The notes beneath the pieces are model-generated. The model saw only the letters and a list, made by a program, of their open reading frames with translations. It did no database searches and had not been told where the DNA came from. Made by a program: the position numbers and the translations under genes. A stretch of DNA of 64,000 bases from a virus. The stretch covers positions 27,315 to 91,314 of the IMG/VR virus record IMGVR_UViG_3300027906_000009; one strand, given 5' to 3'. Of the stretch, positions 55,927 through 62,529 are shown piece after piece. Position 1 is the first letter of the stretch. Every line of letters starts with the position of its first letter.

Positions 55927-57239
55927 AATTTTAAAGCTGCCATTGATGCAACCTTAGATCTTTCTCCTTTTAAGAGAGTTATATGGCCGGTAATTGATTC
56001 TTCTTTTAATCTCTCTACCACGTAGGAAAGGCCGTTGTTGGTAGCATCTATATAGACATTATCTATTTGGTCTATATCTCCTGTTAATATTATCTTAGTG
56101 CCCTCACCCACTCTTGTTAGTACTGTTTTTATTTCATGTTGTGTCATATTCTGAACCTCATCGATAATGATAAATGCATTTGATATCGATCTACCTCTGA
56201 TAAAAGTCATAGCTTCTATTTCTATTTGTCCCTGGTCTATATACATTTCCAAAGTAGCGCGGTCGTCGCCCATCAAATATTGCAAATTATCTTGTATTGG
56301 GGCTAGCCATGGCAACATCTTCTCTTGCATTGTGCCCGGTAAAAAACCTATATCTTTACCTACTGGTTCGACTGGTTTTGTTACTACTATTTTTCTATAG
56401 CTTGATTCCGAAGAGAATGTTTGTTCGAGGCCCGATGCTAGGGCCAACAGAGTCTTTCCAGAGCCGGCTTTACCCACCAGGGTTACTACCGGTACCATAG
56501 GGTCCATAAGAAGCTCTAGAGCGAACTGTTGCTCCTTATTGCGCGGCGCAGTATTCCAGACCTTCTTCGTTGCGCTGATAATTTTTTTCAGTGGAACATT
56601 GTAATTTACAAATCTAGCTAGGGCGGTCTTTTTTTCGTTACTGTTTGATATTAACATAATAAATTGATTTGGAGATAATTGATAGGTGTTTTGGTCTATC
56701 CATATATCCTCGCCTTTATAAAACTTATCTATGTCTTGTTCATCTACTAATATTTCAGCGCGGCCGGTAAAGAGACCTTCTGAATTTTCTACTACCTGCT
56801 CTGCCTGATAATCTTCTGTTAAGAGGCCTAAGGCGTCACATTTTACTCTCATATTTATGTCACGAGAGACAACAACTACTTTTCTGCTTTTTGGCGCTAT
56901 GTCCTGTTCAGATAAGGCAGTAGCAATAATCTGGTTGTCGGAGTCCTCCGTGTCCAAATCATCCGGGAGGCATAGTGGATTATAAGAGCTAACCCTAACT
57001 ATGCCTAAACCCTTTTCTATCCTGACCCCTTTCGATAAACTTCCTTTATCTCTAAGATTATCTAACTTTCTTATTGTTGAGCGCGCTTGTGATCCTACTG
57101 AATCTTGTCTTTTCTTATGTTTATCTATTTCTTCCAACACCTTCAGGGGTATAACAATATCATTATTAGTAAATGAATTTATACAATTAGAGTCTGTTAA
57201 ATAGACACTCGTATCTAAGACATATGTTTTCTTAGCCAA
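55923..57239 (-). CDS. phoH: PIN-PhoH (PhoH2-type) RNase/ATPase
   Basis: A 438-residue protein of two parts. An N-terminal PIN nuclease domain (VLDTSVYL at D9, further acids such as DLDTEDSDNQI) is followed by a PhoH-type helicase-like ATPase with Walker A GKAGSGKT near residue 257 and Walker B FIIIDEVQNM. This matches PhoH2 proteins, which combine RNA cleavage and unwinding; PhoH alone is common in marine phages. The start is TTG with AAGG ahead. It opens an operon that runs through the metallopeptidase, nuclease and glycan genes. Confidence 0.88.
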   Translation of the reverse strand: MAKKTYVLDTSVYLTDSNCINSFTNNDIVIPLKVLEEIDKHKKRQDSVGSQARSTIRKLDNLRDKGSLSKGVRIEKGLGIVRVSSYNPLCLPDDLDTEDSDNQIIATALSEQDIAPKSRKVVVVSRDINMRVKCDALGLLTEDYQAEQVVENSEGLFTGRAEILVDEQDIDKFYKGEDIWIDQNTYQLSPNQFIMLISNSNEKKTALARFVNYNVPLKKIISATKKVWNTAPRNKEQQFALELLMDPMVPVVTLVGKAGSGKTLLALASGLEQTFSSESSYRKIVVTKPVEPVGKDIGFLPGTMQEKMLPWLAPIQDNLQYLMGDDRATLEMYIDQGQIEIEAMTFIRGRSISNAFIIIDEVQNMTQHEIKTVLTRVGEGTKIILTGDIDQIDNVYIDATNNGLSYVVERLKEESITGHITLLKGERSKVASMAALKL

Positions 57240-57257
57240 AATATTTCCTTTTTTATA

Positions 57258-57263
57258 ATTATA
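57258..57263 (-). promoter_or_regulatory. Possible -10 box for the phoH-glycan operon
   Basis: On the minus strand TATAAT lies 18 bases before the TTG start of phoH, within the 30-base gap. The -35 position (CTAAAA, 17 bases upstream) is poor, so this is a candidate only. Transcription would begin about 12 bases before the start and include the AAGG ribosome binding site. It could drive about 10 kb of overlapping genes. Confidence 0.4.
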
Positions 57264-57269
57264 TCTAAA

Positions 57270-57455
57270 TTAATTAGAAATTTTAGTCTTTTTTATTGCT
57301 TTGGTCGGAATCTTATTGAAAAATACTGGCCTATTTGCACTAAGTGTCTGTTTTATTTGCACTCTATTTAAATTTTGAAAGTATTTATTTTTTTCGTTTT
57401 CTACTTCACAAGCAGGTGAATAAGATAAAAATATACTAAAAAACACTTGTAACAT
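57270..57455 (-). CDS. Small exported peptide, unknown
   Basis: A 61-residue product starting MLQVFFSIFLSYSPAC, a short hydrophobic leader ending in a Cys that is not a proper lipobox, then a charged region rich in Lys and Asn. The open frame reaches 57509, but the ATG at 57455 has AGGAGA six bases ahead and is preferred. A TATAAATA on the minus strand (57490-57497) lies at a useful distance upstream. Its 5' region is shared with the divergent plus-strand protease gene. It could be a small envelope protein; an antitoxin role for PIN-PhoH was considered and is not supported. Confidence 0.5.
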   Translation of the reverse strand: MLQVFFSIFLSYSPACEVENEKNKYFQNLNRVQIKQTLSANRPVFFNKIPTKAIKKTKISN

Positions 57456-57489
57456 TATTTTCTCCTGTAAATAAATATATTTTACAGTA

Positions 57490-57497
57490 TATTTATA
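57490..57497 (-). promoter_or_regulatory. TATAAATA, possible T4-type late -10 box
   Basis: An exact T4 late-promoter octamer in the 47-base divergent gap, 35 bases before the 61-residue gene, with an AGGAGA site in between. The phage has a gp55-like sigma factor, so late promoters of this kind are expected. In DNA this AT-rich the octamer also occurs by chance, so the call is tentative. On the plus strand the same bases give TATATT/TATAAT sequences that could be the -10 of the protease gene. Confidence 0.35.
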
Positions 57498-57502
57498 ATA
57501 GA

Positions 57503-58249
57503 ATGACAATAAAAGCCAACATTTTATTAGGATTTTTAATTTTATTATTATCTGGGTGCTCTGTTAGTACTTCTTATGGGCATATAAGGAACCCCCCTAC
57601 TAAAAGTTTTGTAAAAATACTGCACACCATAGAAGTTAAATCTTGTTCTGACCCGAAAGATAAAAATTGTCCTCTTGGTGTGCATGCCAGATCTGGGAGT
57701 GGTATGGCTATAAAACTAATTAATGGACATATGACAGTTTTAACTGCTGGTCATGTTTGTGATGCTGGGCCCACGAAAGCTTTGAAAGAATACAATCAAA
57801 CAGTGATGGTTGTTGATCACAACTCCGATATACATCAAGCTTGGCCAATCCTAATATCTCAAAACAATAGCAAGGGCGCCCCAGATGCATGCATTCTTTA
57901 TGTTCCAACCTTGAATGTTAAACAAGTAATCTTTAGCCGAAAGAAACCCAATATAGGTGAAGAGCTTTATTATATTGGCGCGCCATTGGGCATTTACCAT
58001 CCGCCAAACGCTTTGATATTCAAAGGAATTTATAGTGGAAAAGCAAATGCTTCTACTGCATTAATTACTGCTCCAGCTATTGGAGGATCTAGCGGCTCTG
58101 CAGTAATTAATATGAAAAACGAAATTGTTGGCCTGATTTGGGGTTCAAATCTTAGGTTTCCGCATGCTAGTGTGATGACTAATCATAGGGCTTTTATATT
58201 GTTTTTAGATGCAGCCAAGAAGAAGTTACTAAAAGATTTGAAAAAATAA
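57503..58249 (+). CDS. Secreted trypsin-like (S1/V8-type) serine protease lipoprotein
   Basis: The only plus-strand gene. A 248-residue protein with a lipoprotein signal (MTIKANILLGFLILLLSGCS, lipobox LSGC, Cys19). The chymotrypsin-fold catalytic triad is visible: H84 in TAGH, D128 in APDACILYV and S197 in GGSSGSAV. Four further Cys in the first 90 residues may form disulfides in the periplasm. The start ATG has no ribosome binding site and sits 3-9 bases after AT-rich -10-like hexamers, so the message may be almost leaderless. It ends tail-to-tail with the next minus-strand gene two bases away. It is probably a self-contained accessory (moron-type) gene acting at the host envelope; the target is unknown. 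Confidence 0.85.
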   Translation: MTIKANILLGFLILLLSGCSVSTSYGHIRNPPTKSFVKILHTIEVKSCSDPKDKNCPLGVHARSGSGMAIKLINGHMTVLTAGHVCDAGPTKALKEYNQTVMVVDHNSDIHQAWPILISQNNSKGAPDACILYVPTLNVKQVIFSRKKPNIGEELYYIGAPLGIYHPPNALIFKGIYSGKANASTALITAPAIGGSSGSAVINMKNEIVGLIWGSNLRFPHASVMTNHRAFILFLDAAKKKLLKDLKK

Positions 58250-58251
58250 TA

Positions 58252-58578
58252 TTAATTATATTCGATGTATATCTTGTATCTCATAGAAATACTGTCGAGG
58301 GCCCCACCGGGTGGGGGTGATGATGGACTAAAAAGCACATTTTTAACTCTCTTGTCTTTCGCTAATTTACTTAAAAATTCTAATGATATTATTTTTAAAG
58401 TAAATCTATATGTATTTGGTCGGTTCAATCCATTAAAAAGTTTATGATTTTTAAAATCAACAACATCTTTATAATCCTTTAAATATCCTTCGATTAAATT
58501 AAAAGAGTCTTTTCGTGTCCTAATTTTATCCTCTTCTTTGAGGTTTGTAGATAATCCAATACTTTCTAAAAAACTCAT
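58252..58578 (-). CDS. Small protein after ClpP, unknown
   Basis: A 108-residue protein (MSFLESIGLSTNLKEEDKIR) with a helical N-terminus and a beta-rich second half (YRFTLKIISLEFLSKL, then SPSSPPPGGALDS and YKIYIEYN). I do not recognise a domain. The ATG follows the clpP stop (TAGATG) with no clear binding site, indicating coupling to the protease. The Pro/Gly loop is encoded by a GC-rich inverted repeat. Its partner could be ClpP, but only the order supports this. Confidence 0.65.
   Translation of the reverse strand: MSFLESIGLSTNLKEEDKIRTRKDSFNLIEGYLKDYKDVVDFKNHKLFNGLNRPNTYRFTLKIISLEFLSKLAKDKRVKNVLFSPSSPPPGGALDSISMRYKIYIEYN
58302..58316. repeat. GC-rich 7-bp inverted repeat inside the 58252-58578 gene
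   Basis: CCCCACC and GGTGGGG are separated by one base, an unusual GC-rich palindrome in AT-rich DNA. A folded form would have a five-base stem with a five-base loop. It lies about 53 bases past the plus-strand protease stop, but no run of T follows on either strand. Confidence 0.7.
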
Positions 58579-59217
58579 CTATATAATCTCATCAACTAAT
58601 CCATATTGCAGGCACTTTTCAGCTTCCCACCAAAGATCATGTTTCAAAAGTTTATCCATTTCTCTTTTTGGTATCTTTGTGTGTTCACTATAAATGGATT
58701 TTATTTTTTGCATCAACATTTTAGAATTTTCAAAGTCATCTTCCATTTCTTGAAACTTGCCCCACATAGCCCCAGATAGCTGGTGGACGAGCATGCACGA
58801 GTTTCTATGTATTTGTCGATGGGCGCCGACGCAAGACATAAGTGTGGCCGCAGAAGCGGCACATCCATCAATTATTGTGTGCACTGGTATTTTTGAATTT
58901 CTTATATAGTCTAAAGCTGCTAAACCTGCAAATACGGATCCTCCATAACTATTGATATGCAATTTAATTGGTGGGGGCTCATATTCTAAGGGGCCTGTTT
59001 TAGACAACATGCTTATATTTAAATTAAATAAATATTTATTTAATTTTAAGATCTTAGGTCGGGTCACTCCAGAATAAAAATATATTCTGTTGTGACTTGT
59101 ATCAACCACATTGAAATCGGTAGAGGCATGACCTCTAGACTCTGTACTAAAATCGTGAATTGTAATTGGATTCTCTATTTGAGAATCTTCTATTGAGCCC
59201 CAAAATTGATCTTTCAT
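58579..59217 (-). CDS. clpP: ClpP-like serine protease
   Basis: A 212-residue ClpP-fold protease. The triad is S122 (GCAASAATL), H145 (MLVHQLSG) and D194 (HDLWWEAE), with the INSYGG turn before it. Length matches bacterial ClpP (about 200); the first 80 residues are longer and divergent, so its ring and adaptor contacts may differ from the host enzyme. No ClpX or ClpA is visible, so it would use a host unfoldase, act alone, or serve as a head-maturation protease as in some phages. It overlaps the upstream small gene by four bases (ATGA) and lacks its own ribosome binding site. Confidence 0.85.
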   Translation of the reverse strand: MKDQFWGSIEDSQIENPITIHDFSTESRGHASTDFNVVDTSHNRIYFYSGVTRPKILKLNKYLFNLNISMLSKTGPLEYEPPPIKLHINSYGGSVFAGLAALDYIRNSKIPVHTIIDGCAASAATLMSCVGAHRQIHRNSCMLVHQLSGAMWGKFQEMEDDFENSKMLMQKIKSIYSEHTKIPKREMDKLLKHDLWWEAEKCLQYGLVDEII

Positions 59218-59390
59218 TTTTTAAGAATCTCCAATATTAAAGATCTTAACTCCTTAAGATCTTTTGTCGCTTCCATACAAGTCTTTCTAGCTCTTCTTCC
59301 TGCTGATGCGTTGCCACTTTGGCATTTGATAACATCATCTTCTGCTGCGCACAAATTTTGTACTATTTGTTTTAATTTTTCCTCTAACAT
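59214..59390 (-). CDS. Small Hc1-histone-like protein
   Basis: About 58 residues, helical. The stretch SGNASAGRRARKTCMEATKD resembles the GNxxAGxRARK motif of bacterial Hc1-type histone-like proteins, which bind DNA. ATG at 59390 is chosen because AAAGGAG lies six bases ahead; an upstream in-frame start at 59426 would run into the tRNA gene. It follows the tRNA and precedes clpP in a four-base overlap. It could bind phage or host DNA; the family match is by motif only. Confidence 0.6.
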   Translation of the reverse strand: MLEEKLKQIVQNLCAAEDDVIKCQSGNASAGRRARKTCMEATKDLKELRSLILEILKK

Positions 59391-59414
59391 ATTTTCTCCT
59401 TTTAAAGCAAAATT

Positions 59415-59491
59415 TGGTGGGCCCACCTGGACTTGAACCAGGAACCACCGGTTTATGAGACCGACGCTCTAACCAATTGAGCTATGAGCCC
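59415..59491 (-). tRNA. tRNA with CAU anticodon, predicted tRNA-Ile2 (AUA-reading after lysidine modification)
   Basis: A complete 77-nt cloverleaf with encoded CCA. The acceptor pairs GGGCTCA with TGGGCCC, including C4-G69 and a U5-G68 wobble; D arm GCTC/GAGC; anticodon loop CTCATAA; T arm CCTGG-TTCAAGT-CCAGG. CAU could be Met or Ile2. The T-loop TTCAAGT matches E. coli Ile2 rather than elongator Met (TTCGAAT), C4-G69 is a known TilS determinant, and a tilS-like gene lies just upstream. It lacks the initiator-tRNA C1/A72 mismatch. The isotype is inferred; the tRNA itself is certain. Confidence 0.95.
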
Positions 59492-59516
59492 GTTAATATT
59501 TATTTTATAACATATT

Positions 59517-60119
59517 TCATAAGTAAGTTTCAACTATTTTTTTTCTAATAGTAGTTCTAATGCCTGGATTGATTTTCAAAATCCCGGGCATGAGATTGTG
59601 CCTAACATGGTTTCTAATGTATTCTGTTTTTAAATTAGTGGGATCCTCTACCCATTTGACACTCTTCCTTTCTGCATATTTTTTAATTGTATTTCTAGAT
59701 GTCATTAAAAAAGGACGATAAATGTTCTCACCTCTTCTGTATGGTATGAGTTTAGAGTTTCCGTGCATGGAGGACATTACCCAAGTTTCCACAACATCAT
59801 CAAGGTGATGACACGTTATTAGGAAGTTTGTTTTTATTCTTCCAAAGAAAGAATATCTTTCATTCCGCCAGAATTCCTCCATAGACCTCTTACCTTTAAT
59901 TCCTTTAATTTTGCCAATAAATAGATCTAAGTTATTATTATTAGCATAATCCTCAACAAACTGTTGGGATTTGTGGGAGTGAATAGTGTCATGATTAAAG
60001 TATGCTAATCTCACTTTTCTTCTACCCTGCAGCAGAAAATGAGCAATCACCATACTATCAACACCGCCCGAGCAAGCTATCATCACGTTATGAGGAATTT
60101 TTCCTATAATTCTAATCAT
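59517..60119 (-). CDS. tilS: TilS-like tRNA(Ile)-lysidine synthetase, N-terminal catalytic domain only
   Basis: A 200-residue PP-loop ATPase. SGGVDS (17-22) binds ATP; HHLDDVVET and the RPFL...WVEDPTN...IRNHVRHNLMP region match the TilS N-terminal domain, which converts C34 of tRNA-Ile2(CAU) to lysidine so that it decodes AUA. Bacterial TilS usually has extra C-terminal domains; here only the catalytic core is present, as in the smallest family members. Its gene ends 25 bases before the phage CAU tRNA. A sigma70-type promoter is placed so that transcription should start at the ATG, and there is no ribosome binding site. Confidence 0.88.
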   Translation of the reverse strand: MIRIIGKIPHNVMIACSGGVDSMVIAHFLLQGRRKVRLAYFNHDTIHSHKSQQFVEDYANNNNLDLFIGKIKGIKGKRSMEEFWRNERYSFFGRIKTNFLITCHHLDDVVETWVMSSMHGNSKLIPYRRGENIYRPFLMTSRNTIKKYAERKSVKWVEDPTNLKTEYIRNHVRHNLMPGILKINPGIRTTIRKKIVETYL

Positions 60120-60125
60120 ACTTAT

Positions 60126-60153
60126 ATATTACCAAAAAATTTAGATTTGTCAA
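60126..60153 (-). promoter_or_regulatory. Sigma70-type promoter giving a leaderless tilS message
   Basis: On the minus strand TTGACA is followed after 16 bases by TAATAT and then six bases to the ATG of tilS. With the usual -7 to +1 distance the transcript should begin at or very near the A of the start codon. No ribosome binding site is present. An overlapping TATAAATA (60157-60164) comes from the last codons of cysK and is probably coincidental. Confidence 0.65.
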
Positions 60154-60155
60154 GT

Positions 60156-61025
60156 TTATTTATATAAAGACATATATCTTTCGCCGCGGTCGCATAATAT
60201 AGTAACAACTATACCACTTGGATTCATTTGCTCACAATATCTTTCTGATGCCAACAAATTTGCGCCCGATGAGATTCCGACCAAGATACCTGTGTTTTTT
60301 GTGAACTCTTGGGCTCTGGAGATTGCTTCGTCTGTTTTTATTTCTATAATTCTATCTGCCTTATTTGGATTAAAAAGAAAGTCTGCTCCGTCGCCGATGC
60401 CTTGTATACCATGATTTTTCTCATGGGGTCGCACTAGACACATCTTGGTCCTAAGATTGTTGCTCTCCTTATATCTCCTTATTCCCTCCATTGTGCCGCC
60501 GGTGCCGGCGCCGTGCACAAATGCTGACCATTGGTGTTTTGTATCTATAACCTGTTTGTGAATTTCTGGTGCTATATTTGCCTGATGGCATATTATATTG
60601 TAATTGTTTGTAAATTGCTTTGGAGACCAAGCGTTTTCATTTGCTAGTAAGTATTGATCACGCATTGCGATCGCGCCTTGGAAATCATTATCTGGAGCTT
60701 CAATGATCTTTGCTCCGTAAGCCAACATCATATCCCTTCTTTCTTGGGACATATTTTTTGGCATAAATATTAAACACTCGAGACCCAGTGCTGCGGAAAT
60801 GGACGCGAGTGCAATCCCAGTATTACCAGAAGTTGCCTCGCAAAGAACAGTATCTTTTCGGATTCTTCCGAACATTTTCTCTCTCTCCACAATATAAAAT
60901 ATTACTCGATCTTTTATAGAACCAGTTGGATTGTAGGTCTCCAGCTTAGCGTATATATGTGATGTGATTTTTATAAGAGGTGTGTTTCCTATAAGTTGTT
61001 TTATTGTATTTAAATTATTTATCAT
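60156..61025 (-). CDS. cysK: Cysteine synthase (O-acetylserine sulfhydrylase, CysK/CysM type)
   Basis: A 289-residue PLP enzyme that makes cysteine from O-acetylserine and sulfide (or thiosulfate in CysM). The PLP Lys is K38 in NPTGSIKDR; the substrate loop is EATSGNTGIAL; the phosphate loop is GAGTGGTMEG; IQGIGDGADFL follows. Length is near bacterial CysM/CysK (about 300). The ATG overlaps the upstream gene by 11 nt. Near it are an A-type Fe-S carrier, a thioredoxin-like protein and ThyX, so a boost to cysteine, Fe-S and redox supply in the infected cell is plausible. Which sulfur donor is used cannot be told. Confidence 0.9.
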   Translation of the reverse strand: MINNLNTIKQLIGNTPLIKITSHIYAKLETYNPTGSIKDRVIFYIVEREKMFGRIRKDTVLCEATSGNTGIALASISAALGLECLIFMPKNMSQERRDMMLAYGAKIIEAPDNDFQGAIAMRDQYLLANENAWSPKQFTNNYNIICHQANIAPEIHKQVIDTKHQWSAFVHGAGTGGTMEGIRRYKESNNLRTKMCLVRPHEKNHGIQGIGDGADFLFNPNKADRIIEIKTDEAISRAQEFTKNTGILVGISSGANLLASERYCEQMNPSGIVVTILCDRGERYMSLYK

Positions 61026-61701
61026 CTCTTATTGTCATTAAATTGCGGTCTGTTGCTTTTTGAATTGTCCACATTTTATTTGGAGCATGCACAAAATCTA
61101 GGCCTGGTACTATATAATTTCCGTATTCCTCTAATACGTCTTTTATTGTATTTCCTTGTAAACCCCAATTGTTATTTAGCCAAGGGATTAGTATATCATA
61201 ATATTGTCTTGATTTTGACAACATAGATATTTTTTTTGTTTGGTTTTTTATTGATTTTTGTCTAACCATGGAAATTTCGCTTGGAGATTCTATAACCCAA
61301 ACTAAAGGAAAATTCCTAATTCCTTCATCATTTACATCTTGTTCTACCAATCCATCCTCAAGGCCTTGGTGAATGACATCTATATCTAAGCGAGAGAAAA
61401 TATTATTTTTTCTATCTTTTCGAAATGTATTAGAAATTTCTTTTGCTTTTTTTATTGCTTTAGATTCCCATTCTGAATCTTCTTCTCTTTTACTTTTCAA
61501 ATATTGCGCTATATCTGGGTCTGTAGGAGTGGTTTTTTTTAAAATCTCTTTTTCTATACTTGATAATTGATTGTATTTTTGCTTTCCTGATTGTGGTGTA
61601 TAATTTTTTTTAACCTTAAGATGATTTGGCCAATAATTTTGTTCTTCTATAAAATTATTCCATCTTTCAAAGATTAATTTTATATTGTTTTTCTTGTCCA
61701 T
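61015..61701 (-). CDS. Unknown protein with N-terminal IxE-type helix
   Basis: A 228-residue charged, helical protein. Its N-terminus NIKLIFERWNNFIEEQNYW resembles the WxxFLxE type of N-terminal helix seen on many marine phage proteins and has an I-E-E site at residues 18-20. The rest has no recognised domain; a LVWVIESPSEISMVRQKS stretch near residue 135 could be a buried core. No ribosome binding site precedes the ATG, but TCTAAT lies six bases before it, compatible with a leaderless message. A 10-bp direct repeat overlaps that region. The gene is followed by cysK with an 11-nt overlap. Confidence 0.65.
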   Translation of the reverse strand: MDKKNNIKLIFERWNNFIEEQNYWPNHLKVKKNYTPQSGKQKYNQLSSIEKEILKKTTPTDPDIAQYLKSKREEDSEWESKAIKKAKEISNTFRKDRKNNIFSRLDIDVIHQGLEDGLVEQDVNDEGIRNFPLVWVIESPSEISMVRQKSIKNQTKKISMLSKSRQYYDILIPWLNNNWGLQGNTIKDVLEEYGNYIVPGLDFVHAPNKMWTIQKATDRNLMTIRDDK

Positions 61702-61708
61702 GTATTAA

Positions 61709-61728
61709 TTAGATGAATTTAGATGAAT
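61709..61728. repeat. Tandem 10-bp direct repeat before the 61015-61701 gene
   Basis: Two adjacent copies of ATTCATCTAA (minus-strand reading) lie just upstream of the ATG; the second forms the TCTAAT that may act as its -10. It could be a regulatory site or a slippage duplication. Confidence 0.6.
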
Positions 61729-61744
61729 TGTTGGCTAAATTTGC

Positions 61745-62473
61745 CTATTTTTTAATATTACCAGGATTCGCAGGGTCATCAGATAATTCTATAGGATCCG
61801 GCATAGAACTATCTAAAGATATCTTATTCATGGTCATCCATTGTTTTAGCTTTTCTTGGTCCCCTGACATATTAAGGAAAATATTATTCTTTAATATTAC
61901 CCCTTTAGGATTTTCAGGAGTCAAAAGAAGCAATATCGGTATAGATTTTATAGGGCCCTGTAACTTTTCAATCATTTTAATATATTTTCTGTTCTGGTTT
62001 ATTTGTGATTGAGAATCCAGATCTACATAAATCCATTGTTTTGCTGAGACTCCTGCAAGAGTAAACATTTTTTTTATTTCTTTGCAGGGCGGGCACCAAG
62101 AGGTACTAAGTTGTACTAAAATTGCCTGTTTGGATTCACTTTCCGTCAACTGTCGGCGCGTGAAAATTCGGGATATTGATGTATCTATTTCTTCCCTTAT
62201 TATCGATTTTAACTTTTCTTTTGTTATTTTCATAATATTTATATTTCCCTTATTAAGTATTACTTGTTCTTTTAGATTTATTGTTTGTTTCTTGGTTTCA
62301 GGGGGCCCAAAAGTTATGCATGGGTCTTGTCCGCAGCCGCAATTATTATTCTTCGCTATTTTTATTTTGATCATTTCTTCTTCTGGTTCTGTGTTTATTT
62401 CATCATCAGAACTAGGATCACACATCTTGTGAGTCTTGAACTCTGATTCTTTTATTAAGATTTTTATACTCAT
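61745..62473 (-). CDS. Thioredoxin-like protein with N-terminal extension
   Basis: A 242-residue frame. Residues 115-235 form a thioredoxin fold with active site STSWCPPCKE (C127, C130) and a SIPILLLL segment giving the cis-Pro. The first 80 residues contain a Cys-rich CGCGQDPC and an acidic run. At residue 81 an internal ATG (62233) begins MKITKEKLKSIIREEI, the same helical motif as the two tiny proteins near 5.7 kb, with AAGGGA about 13 bases ahead. The protein may start there, giving a 162-residue product, or at 62473, where TACTAT lies seven bases before the ATG. It probably reduces disulfides; the substrate is unknown. Confidence 0.8.
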   Translation of the reverse strand: MSIKILIKESEFKTHKMCDPSSDDEINTEPEEEMIKIKIAKNNNCGCGQDPCITFGPPETKKQTINLKEQVILNKGNINIMKITKEKLKSIIREEIDTSISRIFTRRQLTESESKQAILVQLSTSWCPPCKEIKKMFTLAGVSAKQWIYVDLDSQSQINQNRKYIKMIEKLQGPIKSIPILLLLTPENPKGVILKNNIFLNMSGDQEKLKQWMTMNKISLDSSMPDPIELSDDPANPGNIKK

Positions 62474-62529
62474 ATTTTAAATAGTATCTTTCTACTTAAA
62501 ATGATAAATCTTAATTTTGTATAATAAAT

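Noticed and set aside
57270-57455. 61-residue gene as an antitoxin for PIN-PhoH
   Set aside because: PhoH2 systems can have a small upstream partner, but this peptide has an export-type leader and is separated by a candidate promoter.
58302-58316. GC-rich palindrome as an intrinsic terminator
   Set aside because: No T-run follows on either strand and the loop would be very short.
59415-59491. tRNA as initiator or elongator Met, or as an attachment site
   Set aside because: It has a normal G1-C72 pair, an Ile2-like T-loop and a tilS gene beside it. No integrase or duplicated tRNA end was seen.
4685-62243. All TATAAATA matches on the minus strand as gp55 late promoters
   Set aside because: About nine occur, close to the number expected by chance at this base composition, and most lie inside genes. 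Only those at useful distances from starts are mentioned.
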